Assembly (NCBI GenBank): GCA_902763555.1
Contig: CACWSI010000009.1
Span: forward strand, 1 to 43,133
Source: an uncultured Erysipelotrichaceae bacterium
GTDB taxonomy: Bacteria; Bacillota_I; Bacilli_A; RFN20; CAG-826
Direction of reading: 5' to 3'
Length of the DNA: 43,133 bases
Below, piece by piece: positions 24,229-32,675 of this stretch. A model generated the notes under the pieces. That model ran no database searches. It saw nothing but the letters and a program-made list of their open reading frames with translations, and had not been told where the DNA came from. A program made the translations under genes and the position numbers. How positions within the stretch are numbered: position 1 is the stretch's first letter; each line of letters begins with the position of its first letter.

Positions 24229-25275
24229 ATGAGAGATCATAAACCAATTTTTCAACCAAACGAATTAAGTAATGAAGCCGCAACATCAATGCGCACTAGA
24301 ATTATCGCTGGCTTAACAGCAATTGCGATTGTTTTACCTTTCGTTATTTTCGGTGATTGGCCATTCTTTGGCTTTGTTTGCTTAGTCTTAGTTTTTGCTA
24401 TTATCGAAATCATTAGATGCGCTAAAACAAAATATTCTAAGGCTTTATATGTAACCGCCTTTATCCTAGCGTTCTTGATATTGTTCTGGAATTTCTTCCA
24501 AGACATTCCAAAGATGTTTGATAAGACATTAGCAGATCCTGATAAATGGCATGGCTTATATGATAGCTATAATCGTGTCACATTAAGTGTCACAATTATC
24601 TTTGCAGGTATTATTCTTTCCGCAATGACTGTTATCATTGATAAGAACTTTACCATTATTGATGCCTGTTTCATTATTACCACAATCATCATTATTGCTT
24701 TGGGCTTAGAAAGCTTATTATTCATCCGTTATTTCCCAGTGCATTTATACCATGAAGAACTCGCGGATTTGGGTAAAACTGTCCCATATATCAATGGTTA
24801 TGATAATGCTGAATCATTCTTATTCCTTTTATATGTGGCCTTAGGCGCTTGCTTAAATGATGCCTTTGCCTACTTCGTTGGTGTCTTCTTTGGCAAACAC
24901 AAAATGAATCCAAGATTATCCCCTAAGAAAACTTGGGAAGGTTTCTTTGGTGGTGTCATTTTAACTAGCTTATTCTGCTCAGGCTTTGCCTTCATTATGA
25001 GTGCAGTAGGGCACCCAATCTTAAAAGGTTTATTAGATATCAATCACTGGTATCACATTATTATTCTTTCAACATTAATTCCACTCGTGTCTGTTATCGG
25101 TGACTTAGTCTTCTCATCAATTAAAAGACATTATGAAATTAAAGATTTCAGTAATTTAATTCCAGGCCATGGTGGTATTCTTGACCGCTTAGATTCGATT
25201 TTATTCTCCACAATTACAGTGGCTATTTATACATCTATCTTCTGTGACGTACCGGGAGTATTTCTTCTTCCATGA
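24229..25275 (+). CDS. cdsA: Phosphatidate cytidylyltransferase (CDP-diglyceride synthase)
   Basis: A 348-residue integral membrane enzyme making CDP-diacylglycerol from phosphatidic acid and CTP. A cytoplasmic start (MRDHKPIFQPNE) is followed by at least seven hydrophobic segments. The signature near the C-terminus is RLSPKKTWEGFFGG, then a membrane segment and KRHYEIKDFSNLIPGHGGILDRLDSILF, where the final Asp-Arg-x-Asp is diagnostic. It is longer than the usual 260-290 residues because of an extra loop-rich middle part. ATG 24229 was preferred over a TTG at 24178, which lies in the terminator. The stop overlaps dxr, so cdsA-dxr-rseP-polC are likely one operon. uppS, normally upstream, is absent. 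Confidence 0.94.
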   Translation: MRDHKPIFQPNELSNEAATSMRTRIIAGLTAIAIVLPFVIFGDWPFFGFVCLVLVFAIIEIIRCAKTKYSKALYVTAFILAFLILFWNFFQDIPKMFDKTLADPDKWHGLYDSYNRVTLSVTIIFAGIILSAMTVIIDKNFTIIDACFIITTIIIIALGLESLLFIRYFPVHLYHEELADLGKTVPYINGYDNAESFLFLLYVALGACLNDAFAYFVGVFFGKHKMNPRLSPKKTWEGFFGGVILTSLFCSGFAFIMSAVGHPILKGLLDINHWYHIIILSTLIPLVSVIGDLVFSSIKRHYEIKDFSNLIPGHGGILDRLDSILFSTITVAIYTSIFCDVPGVFLLP

Positions 25276-26426
25276 TGACCGTATGCCTCCTAGGGGCATC
25301 TGGCTCAATCGGTAGTCAAACAATTGACGTGATGCTCAAAAACCCAAATGATTTTGACCTCCTCGCTTTTTCTGTTGGTCATCAAACAAGAAAGATTAGA
25401 GGTATCTTAAATCATTTCCCAAACGTCAAAGCCATTTGCATCCAAGATAAAACTAAACTTAGTTATTTTAAGAAAGCCTATCCAAACATCACATTCTTTT
25501 GTGGTGATGAAGGTTTACTTGAATTAATTAGAGTGAGCAACGCTCAAATGGTTGTTAATGCCTTAGTGGGTTTTGTTGGTTTAAGACCTACAATTGAAGC
25601 CTTAGAAAATAACACAATAGTGGCCTTATCCAATAAGGAATCTTTAGTCGTTGGTGGTGAAATCATCAATGACTTATTAAAACAAGGTAAAGGTAAATTA
25701 GTACCAATCGATAGTGAACATGTCGCTATCGCTAAATGTTTAGCGGTCCAAAACACCGACATCGATAAAGTAATTATTACCGCTTCTGGTGGTGCCTTTA
25801 GAAACTTATCTAGAGATCAATTAAAAGATGTCACACCAGAGCAAGCCCTTAATCATCCTAACTGGAAAATGGGCAAAAAGATTACCATCGATAGTGCCAC
25901 TATGGTCAATAAAGCTTTTGAAATCATTGAAGCGCATTATCTATTCGGCTTGCCAATAGATAAAATATCCACAATTTTGAATTTAAACTCTTACGTACAT
26001 TCGCTTGTGCGCTATAATAATGGCACGTATCGCATGGAGGTTGGTAAGCCTGACATGCGTAAGCCTATTAAGTATGCCTTATATCAAGGCTTAATCAATT
26101 ATGAAACTGTCGTAAGTGATGATCTTTCTAAGATAAAAAATACGACTTTTGCCGACTTTAACGAAGACCGTTATCCAATCGTTAGATTAGCTAAAAAAGC
26201 CATCTTAGAAAAAGGATCCTTAGGCGCGGTATTTAATGCCGCTAATGAAGAAGCAGTTTATGCTTTTTTAGACCATAAGATTCCTTTCTTAGGTATTGAA
26301 GAAATCATCAATCAATGTGTCAACGAACACAAATTAATTAAAAAGCCTAATTATGACACACTTAAGAAGATAGATTTATCTACGAGAGCAAGAGTCAAAG
26401 AGCTCATTAACGGAAGGAGGAACTAA
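25272..26426 (+). CDS. dxr: 1-deoxy-D-xylulose 5-phosphate reductoisomerase
   Basis: A 384-residue NADPH-dependent enzyme, the committed step of the MEP isoprenoid pathway. The Rossmann motif is LLGASGSIGSQTIDVM; then NALVGFVGLRPTIEAL, ALSNKESLVVGG, PIDSEHVAIAKCL with metal-binding acids, TASGGAFRN, ALNHPNWKMGKKITIDSATMVNK and the C-terminal helical domain with FNAANEEAVYAFL. It starts at ATG 25272 (another ATG follows directly) within the end of cdsA and shares the Bacillus order cdsA-dxr-rseP. Its presence shows that isoprenoids are made through MEP. Confidence 0.96.
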   Translation: MMTVCLLGASGSIGSQTIDVMLKNPNDFDLLAFSVGHQTRKIRGILNHFPNVKAICIQDKTKLSYFKKAYPNITFFCGDEGLLELIRVSNAQMVVNALVGFVGLRPTIEALENNTIVALSNKESLVVGGEIINDLLKQGKGKLVPIDSEHVAIAKCLAVQNTDIDKVIITASGGAFRNLSRDQLKDVTPEQALNHPNWKMGKKITIDSATMVNKAFEIIEAHYLFGLPIDKISTILNLNSYVHSLVRYNNGTYRMEVGKPDMRKPIKYALYQGLINYETVVSDDLSKIKNTTFADFNEDRYPIVRLAKKAILEKGSLGAVFNAANEEAVYAFLDHKIPFLGIEEIINQCVNEHKLIKKPNYDTLKKIDLSTRARVKELINGRRN

Positions 26427-26428
26427 GA

Positions 26429-27901
26429 ATGCAAGTATTATCCACAATTCTTTATATTTTGCTATTCATTGTTTTCTTATCCGTTTTAATTATTGTCCAT
26501 GAACTTGGTCACTTAGCCGCTGCTAAAGCATTCAATGTTTATTGTTTAGAATATTCAGTCGGTATGGGTCCTCTTCTTTTTAAGTTTAAAAGGAAGAATG
26601 GTGAAACTCAGTTCTCATTAAGAGGTATTCCTTTTGGTGGCTATGTTTCAATGTATGGCGAAGGAGTGGAACTACCAGAAGGGGTAGAAGTACCACCTGA
26701 ACGTTCACTTAATAATATCAAGTGGTGGAAACGCGCCATCATCTTAGTGGCCGGTGTCACCATGAACTCCATTCTAGCAATTACTTTCTTCTTTATTAGT
26801 AACTGCATCCCACAACAAACATATGACTACATTAATCAAGTCGCAATTAAAGAATCTTCCGCAGCTTATAATGCTGGTTTAAGAAGTGAAGAATATATCA
26901 AAGTTGAAAACTGGCAGTACTATGATGAAGTTGCAGCACAACCTGTGCAAAAAACATTCTTCCTTGCAGATATTGCTACAACATTTGATAACGATGAGAG
27001 TGTTAAATATGCGACATGCTTTAACTTTGTGGGGCTTAGTTTAAAGAATGCCGACTTTGCCAATTTTACGTATATTTATGAAACAAAAAACGCTAGTGAA
27101 TTAGGTAGTGTGTTCCTAGTAACATATGAAAATGGTTCAACAGTTAAATTCTTATTAAGAAATGAAAATCCAGAAACAATTGAAATTGATAAAGGTGTCT
27201 GGAAAGCGAATGGTAAAAATCTCACGATCCAAGACCCATATCAGGGCCAATACAAAGTTCAATCAATCACAAAAGTATTAGACGAAGGATTAATTATTCC
27301 TGATTTCAGTAGGTATGTGAAACCAACGTTCGAAAATGCTAGTATTCACATCACAAAGAAAGTTCCTGGAACAGGAGAACAAGAAGGTAAACTTGTTGAT
27401 GGCGATGTTGCTTCTTTCAATATTCAACAAAAAGAAGGTGTTATTTCAACCTATGGTTGTTCTTTATACTTTTATACTGTCCAACTTAATCCTGGCCAAG
27501 CCTTTGGTAAAAGTTTCCGTGATTTTGGTGAATCCTCAGTTTTATTAGTAAGAGCAATTGGTGATTTATTCACTAAACCAAGCGCATGGAAAGATACTGG
27601 TGGTATCATTGCGGTAGCTTTTGAAACAACCGGTGTTTTACAAAACTTTGGCTTTGCTAGATTCTTATATGTTTGGGCTTTTATTTCCGTTAACTTAGCG
27701 GTATTTAATCTTCTCCCATTCCCTGGCTTAGATGGCTGGCAATTACTCGTCACCTTCATAGAAGCCGGTACAAGAAAGAAGATTCCAGATAAAGTTAAAA
27801 ATATTGTCTCCCTTATTGGCTTAGGCTTGTTATTATTACTTATGGGAGCATTAGTAGTTAAAGATGTAGCACGCTACTTCTTTATGGCGGTGGTGTTATG
27901 A
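26429..27901 (+). CDS. rseP: Site-2 protease RseP/RasP family zinc metalloprotease
   Basis: A 490-residue membrane M50 protease that cuts regulatory and signal-peptide remnants within the membrane. The first membrane segment carries HELGHLAAAKAF (zinc His and catalytic Glu), followed by GIPFGGYVSMYGE and the second segment around KRAIILVAGVTMNSILAI. The C-terminal segment NLLPFPGLDGWQLLVTF holds the third zinc ligand in the LDG motif. The outward-facing middle (about residues 120-370) is longer than the single PDZ domain usually found and has only weak PDZ resemblance. It follows dxr after two bases with GGAGGAAC as ribosome binding site, and overlaps polC by four bases. proS, which separates the two in Bacillus, is absent. 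Confidence 0.93.
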   Translation: MQVLSTILYILLFIVFLSVLIIVHELGHLAAAKAFNVYCLEYSVGMGPLLFKFKRKNGETQFSLRGIPFGGYVSMYGEGVELPEGVEVPPERSLNNIKWWKRAIILVAGVTMNSILAITFFFISNCIPQQTYDYINQVAIKESSAAYNAGLRSEEYIKVENWQYYDEVAAQPVQKTFFLADIATTFDNDESVKYATCFNFVGLSLKNADFANFTYIYETKNASELGSVFLVTYENGSTVKFLLRNENPETIEIDKGVWKANGKNLTIQDPYQGQYKVQSITKVLDEGLIIPDFSRYVKPTFENASIHITKKVPGTGEQEGKLVDGDVASFNIQQKEGVISTYGCSLYFYTVQLNPGQAFGKSFRDFGESSVLLVRAIGDLFTKPSAWKDTGGIIAVAFETTGVLQNFGFARFLYVWAFISVNLAVFNLLPFPGLDGWQLLVTFIEAGTRKKIPDKVKNIVSLIGLGLLLLLMGALVVKDVARYFFMAVVL

Positions 27902-30900
27902 CAGATAAGATGATATCTTTCTTAAACCATATTCATATCGACAATGTCGAAGCTTTTGACTTGGATTTTGAAATGGTGGGTCGTAACCGCTTTAAACGTG
28001 AACAAGTTGATATGGTGATCGTTAAAAAGACACCTTGGAAATATCACTTATTAAGAGAATTCCAAGATGGTTTAAATACTTTAACTTATCCATATATGCT
28101 CCGTTTCTCTTACGTAGTAAGACCAGATATGAAAGACCTATTAGAGTTATTTGAGGAATGGTATCAAACTCTTTACCATGTCCCTCATAATCTTCTTTTA
28201 GAGCCACAAGATGATGTCTTATTAAAAGTGACTTACGCTAATGAAGCGGAGAAAGAACAATATCAAAGCTGCATTAAAGACTTTAGAGACTTTTTAGATT
28301 TCTTAAATTATGAATTCTCCATTAAGGAAGAAGTTGCTCCTCAAGAGGAAGAAGTCAATATCTCTAAGAGTGAAATGCGTAAGATTGTCCAAAAGGCTAA
28401 CAAAGAAGCAGAAGAAGCTTTAGAAGAAGAAAGCGCCGCTAGACAAATCAACGACCGTAGTGAAGTTGAACAATTAATCGCGGAAGAAAAAGCGCAGTTA
28501 AACGAAGAAACTGAAGATGAATTATTAAAACGCGCTCGTCAAAACGCTAGAGAAATGGCCAGAGACAGAGAAAGAGCGAGATTAAATAAACGTGGTAATT
28601 ATGAACCACTTGAAAAGATTGATGATATTGCGAGAACAACAGACCATGTTGACTTCTCCGCTAAAGTCTTCTCCGTTGAAATCAATGAATACGGTGAAAG
28701 AAAGAAATTAAACATTGGTTTATTTGATGATGCTGATGGTGCCATTTACGCTAACATGTATCAAAATGCATCTTTATCTGACGAAACAATTGAAGAAATG
28801 AAGAAGTGGGGCACTAATGTCCGTGTACGTGGTGCTGCCTACTACGATGAATATAACAAAACAATGGCGGTTAAAGCCCATTATATTGACTTATTACCAC
28901 CAGATGAAATTCAAAAAGACACCTCTGAAAAGAAGCGTGTTGAACTTCACCTACATTCTAATATGTCCACAATGGATGGCATTAGCCATATGATTGAATA
29001 TGCTAAATATGCCAAAGCCTTAGGTCATACCGCGATGGCAATTACTGACCACGCTGTTGTTCAAGGTTATCCAGATGCCCAAGACGCTGGTAAAAAGACT
29101 GGTATTAAGATGCTTTATGGTGTCGAATTCTACATGGTTGATGACCTTAAATACATTCAAAACCCATCACCTGTCGAACTAAATAAGGCCAAGTATGTTG
29201 TTCTCGACTTAGAAACAACTGGTTTAAATGCATATTATGATCGCATTATAGAATTTGGTGCGGTTAAGGTTGAACACGGTATTGTCACTGAATCAATGGA
29301 TTTACTTATCAATCCTGAAAGACCACTTCCAAAACGTATTGTTGAAATTACTAATATCACAGATAAGATGTTAGAGAAGCAACCTACTATTAGAGAAGCT
29401 TTACCAAAGATTATCGAATGGATTGGTGATGCGATTTTAGTGACACATAACGCATCCTTCGACTTTTCATTCTTACAGTATGCCTTAAAGAGAGAAAACA
29501 TGCCGATTCTAACTAATCCAGTAATCGACACCCTTCCTTTATCACGTTATTTGTTCCCAGAATCTAGAAGTCATACTTTAGGTAGCTTATGCCGTAATAT
29601 GGAAGTCGAATATAAAGAAGACGAAGCCCATAGAGCGGACTACGACGCGAAGGTCTTAAATGATGTTTGGATGCCAATGCTTGTTCTTTTAACAAAGAGC
29701 AATCGTCGTTTAACACATGCTGCTTTAGGGGAATTAGGTACACCAAAAGCTCTATATAAACACATTAGACCAACACATATCATTGCCTTAGCAAAGAATA
29801 AAGAAGGTCTCAAAGCCTTATATAAACTCGTTTCATATTCGCATATTGATTATTTAGCGGATGTTCCTAAGATTCCACGTAGTGAAATTGAAAAATTAAG
29901 AGAAAACTTAATCATTGGTTCCGCTTGTTTCAATGGCGATGTTTTTAGAGCGGCTTCTAACTATGGCGATGATGTCCTTAAACAAGCCATCTCTTTCTAT
30001 GACTATATTGAAATTCAACCATTAGAAAACTATTCATTCCTCATCAATATGGGTGATATGGATAAAGAAGACTTATTAATGCATATCAAAGATATCGTTA
30101 GATGCGCTGACGAGATGGGTAAACCAGTCTGTGCCACAGGTGATGTTCACTATGTTGATAAGAGACATAAAGTCTTTAGAGATGTCTATATTTCCGCTAA
30201 AGGTATCGGTGGTGTGAATCACCCACTTAATCCATATAAACGTAGTAAAATGCCTGAATTTGAAAATCCAGACCAGCATTATCGTTCAACTGATGAAATG
30301 CTTAAATGCATGGAATTCTTAGGTGAAGAAAAAGCTTATGAAGTCACAGTCACAAATACAAACATGATTGCGGATATGATTGAGCCTTTTTTACCTGTTC
30401 CTAACGATCACCTATATACTCCAACCATTGAAAACTGTGAAAACAATTTAAAGAACATGTGCTATGAAAAAGCTCATGAATTATATGGTGATCCACTTCC
30501 TGAATATATTGAAACTCGTTTAGAAAAAGAACTTAACGGTATTATCTCTAATGGTTATTCCGTTATTTACTACATTGCTCACTTATTAATTAAGAAGGCA
30601 AATGAAGATGGTTACATTGTCGGTAGCCGTGGTTCTGTCGGTTCTTCTTTTGTGGCGACTATGTCCAACATCACAGAAGTTAATCCATTACCACCTCATT
30701 ATCGTTGTCCAAAATGTAAACATTTTGAATGGACGAGTGAAACGATGCCTGAATATCGTTCTGGTTATGATTTACCAGATAGAGTCTGTCCTGAATGTGG
30801 TACACCTTTAGTGCATGATGGTCAAAATATTCCATTTGAAACATTCTTAGGCTTCAACGCTGAAAAGACTCCTGATATCGACCTTAACTTCCCTGGTGAT

Positions 30901-32325
30901 TATCAAGCTAGAGCTCACGACTACACGAAAGTGTTATTAGGTGAAAATAACGTCTTTAGAGCGGGCACGATTGAAACAGTCGCGGATAAGACTGCTTTCG
31001 GTTTTGCGCGTGGCTATATTGAAAGAAAAGGCTTAGACCTTGAAACATATCCAAAAGTAAAAATCGCTTATTTAGCGTCTGGTTGTATTGATGTTAAGAG
31101 AACTACAGGCCAACACCCAGGTGGTATTGTCGTTGTTCCTACTGACCATGAAGTTTATGACTTCACACCTGTCCAATATCCTGCTGATGATATCGATAGT
31201 AACTGGAAGACCACACACTTCGACTTCCATTCTATCCATGATACAATTCTTAAACTTGACCTTTTAGGTCACGTTGACCCAATGGCGTTAAAAATGATGT
31301 CTGACTTAACAGGCGTTAAGCTTCAAGACATCCCAATGAACGATAAGAAAGTTCTTTCCTTATTCTCAAGCGCAGAAGCTTTAGGTATGGATCATGACTA
31401 TATGAACGCTAAAACAGGTGCCTTATTACTTCCTGAATTTGGTACTGAATTCGTGAGAGGCGTTTTGGAAGAAACAAATCCTAAATCATTCTCCGACTTA
31501 GTTATTATTTCTGGTCTAACACATGGTACTGGTGTGTGGCAGGGTAACTCAGATGAACTTGTTAAAAACGGCACTGCAACATTACAAGAAGTTATCGGAT
31601 GTCGTGATGATATTATGACCTATCTTATCAGCAAAGGTATTCCAAGTAATATCTCCTTTATGATTATGGAAGATGTCCGTAAAGGTCGTGGTTTAAAAGA
31701 ACAATATGAAGAGATTATGAAGGCTAATAAAGTGCCTGATTGGTATATCGAATCATGTAAGAAAATTAAGTACATGTTCCCTAAAGGTCACGCTGTGGCG
31801 TATGTCACTATGGCGGTCAGAGTAGGTTACTTCAAAATCTACTATCCTTTAGAGTTCTATGCGACCTTCTTCTCTGTTAGAAGTAAACAATATGACATCA
31901 AGACCATGATTAAAGGAAAGGATGCTATCATTAGTAAAATCGAGGAATTACGTACAAAACAAAGAATTTCTAATGAAAAGCTTTCACCAAAAGAAGCAGA
32001 GCAATTAAAGACCTTAATCAACGCCTTAGAAATGGTGCAAAGAGGTTATCATTTCTCTAATATTGATTTATATAGAAGTGATGCTTCTAACTTCGTCGTG
32101 GACTACGAACATAAAGCACTAATTCCACCGTTTATTACCATTGATGGTTTAGGCGAAAACAACGCCATCACAGTCGTGGAAGAAAGAAAGAATGGTGAAT
32201 TCTTCTCTAAAGAAGATTTATTAAGAAGAACCAAACTCACATCCACTAATGTCCAAGACTTAACAGATATGGGTGTTTTAGATTCTCTCTCTGAAAGCGA
32301 TCAACTCTCATTATTCGATTTCTAA
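27898..32325 (+). CDS. polC: DNA polymerase III subunit alpha, PolC type
   Basis: A 1475-residue replicative polymerase of Gram-positive type with built-in proofreading. Order of domains: N-terminal region and charged helical stretch (about 155-225); OB domain (about 240-340); PHP domain starting VELHLHSNMSTMDGISHM (about 346). A DnaQ-like exonuclease is inserted in the PHP domain (YVVLDLETTGLNAYYDRIIEFG, about 432, to the HRADYDA acid near 580). The PHP domain resumes with ACFNGDVFRAA. The polymerase core shows SRGSVGSSFVATM, a four-Cys zinc site (CPKC, CPEC), TPDIDLNFPGDYQ and RTTGQHPGGIVVVP. The C-terminal part contains KYMFPKGHAVAYVTMA. It overlaps rseP by four bases. The stop is one base from a tRNA gene. 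Confidence 0.97.
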   Translation: MTDKMISFLNHIHIDNVEAFDLDFEMVGRNRFKREQVDMVIVKKTPWKYHLLREFQDGLNTLTYPYMLRFSYVVRPDMKDLLELFEEWYQTLYHVPHNLLLEPQDDVLLKVTYANEAEKEQYQSCIKDFRDFLDFLNYEFSIKEEVAPQEEEVNISKSEMRKIVQKANKEAEEALEEESAARQINDRSEVEQLIAEEKAQLNEETEDELLKRARQNAREMARDRERARLNKRGNYEPLEKIDDIARTTDHVDFSAKVFSVEINEYGERKKLNIGLFDDADGAIYANMYQNASLSDETIEEMKKWGTNVRVRGAAYYDEYNKTMAVKAHYIDLLPPDEIQKDTSEKKRVELHLHSNMSTMDGISHMIEYAKYAKALGHTAMAITDHAVVQGYPDAQDAGKKTGIKMLYGVEFYMVDDLKYIQNPSPVELNKAKYVVLDLETTGLNAYYDRIIEFGAVKVEHGIVTESMDLLINPERPLPKRIVEITNITDKMLEKQPTIREALPKIIEWIGDAILVTHNASFDFSFLQYALKRENMPILTNPVIDTLPLSRYLFPESRSHTLGSLCRNMEVEYKEDEAHRADYDAKVLNDVWMPMLVLLTKSNRRLTHAALGELGTPKALYKHIRPTHIIALAKNKEGLKALYKLVSYSHIDYLADVPKIPRSEIEKLRENLIIGSACFNGDVFRAASNYGDDVLKQAISFYDYIEIQPLENYSFLINMGDMDKEDLLMHIKDIVRCADEMGKPVCATGDVHYVDKRHKVFRDVYISAKGIGGVNHPLNPYKRSKMPEFENPDQHYRSTDEMLKCMEFLGEEKAYEVTVTNTNMIADMIEPFLPVPNDHLYTPTIENCENNLKNMCYEKAHELYGDPLPEYIETRLEKELNGIISNGYSVIYYIAHLLIKKANEDGYIVGSRGSVGSSFVATMSNITEVNPLPPHYRCPKCKHFEWTSETMPEYRSGYDLPDRVCPECGTPLVHDGQNIPFETFLGFNAEKTPDIDLNFPGDYQARAHDYTKVLLGENNVFRAGTIETVADKTAFGFARGYIERKGLDLETYPKVKIAYLASGCIDVKRTTGQHPGGIVVVPTDHEVYDFTPVQYPADDIDSNWKTTHFDFHSIHDTILKLDLLGHVDPMALKMMSDLTGVKLQDIPMNDKKVLSLFSSAEALGMDHDYMNAKTGALLLPEFGTEFVRGVLEETNPKSFSDLVIISGLTHGTGVWQGNSDELVKNGTATLQEVIGCRDDIMTYLISKGIPSNISFMIMEDVRKGRGLKEQYEEIMKANKVPDWYIESCKKIKYMFPKGHAVAYVTMAVRVGYFKIYYPLEFYATFFSVRSKQYDIKTMIKGKDAIISKIEELRTKQRISNEKLSPKEAEQLKTLINALEMVQRGYHFSNIDLYRSDASNFVVDYEHKALIPPFITIDGLGENNAITVVEERKNGEFFSKEDLLRRTKLTSTNVQDLTDMGVLDSLSESDQLSLFDF

Positions 32326-32326
32326 G

Positions 32327-32403
32327 CGGGAAGTAGCACAGCTTGGTAGTGCGCTCGCTTCGGGAGCGAGAGGCCGTGGGTTCGAATCCCATCTTTCCGA
32401 CCA
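32327..32403 (+). tRNA. tRNA-Pro (anticodon CGG)
   Basis: The acceptor stem CGGGAAG pairs with CTTTCCG. The D arm contains AGCTTGGTAGT. The anticodon stem CTCGC/GCGAG encloses loop TTCGGGA with anticodon CGG at 32361-32363. The T arm contains GGTTCGAATCC, and the 3' CCA is encoded. The acceptor-end pattern matches proline tRNA. It starts one base after the polC stop codon and probably shares its transcript. Confidence 0.96.
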
Positions 32404-32415
32404 TAATGAAGAAAC

Positions 32416-32447
32416 AGCGAAAATGCCTAGGCAAATTCGCTTTTTTT
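32416..32447 (+). terminator. Intrinsic terminator after polC and tRNA-Pro
   Basis: AGCGAA (32416-32421) pairs with TTCGCT (32436-32441). Inside is a second small dyad TGCC-TA-GGCA. Seven T follow. Confidence 0.87.
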
Positions 32448-32620
32448 CTTATTATATTAGGTTTTTTATAGTTTTTTCATTAAGGCAACAGGTAAAAAGC
32501 ATTCATTGGATACTGAAATTATCGTTCGAATGTTCGCATCCCTAAATTTTGCACTTTGCATTAATACTTATGTGCTTGAACTGACAATAGGGTGTTCTAG
32601 TGGTGCAAACTAAATAAAAC
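32448..32620. other. Intergenic stretch without recognised content
   Basis: AT-rich sequence between the tRNA terminator and the 3' end of the glycosyltransferase gene. I see no gene, strong hairpin or promoter. An eight-base match to the tRNA T arm (GTTCGAAT near 32524) is probably chance. Confidence 0.4.
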
Positions 32621-32673
32621 AAAAAGAAAAAGAGCTTCTCGGTATAGCTACCTTTTAGGTTTTTCAACAGCCC
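32621..32673 (-). repeat. Inverted-repeat/terminator element, left copy
   Basis: On the minus strand, just past the glycosyltransferase stop codon: GGGCTGTTGAAAAAC (15 bases, 32673-32659), then an AGGT and CGAGAAGCTC segment with a small GAG/CTC hairpin and a T-rich tail. A near copy in opposite orientation follows the XRE gene at 35308. Confidence 0.75.
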
Positions 32674-32675
32674 CT

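Noticed and set aside
32246-32434. A 62-codon minus-strand frame reading MGFEPTASRSRSERTTKL
   Set aside because: It is the antisense of the tRNA-Pro gene; this peptide is a familiar spurious annotation.
32515-32540. Possible attachment-site duplicate of the tRNA T arm
   Set aside because: Only eight bases match (GTTCGAAT); too short to support an integration event.
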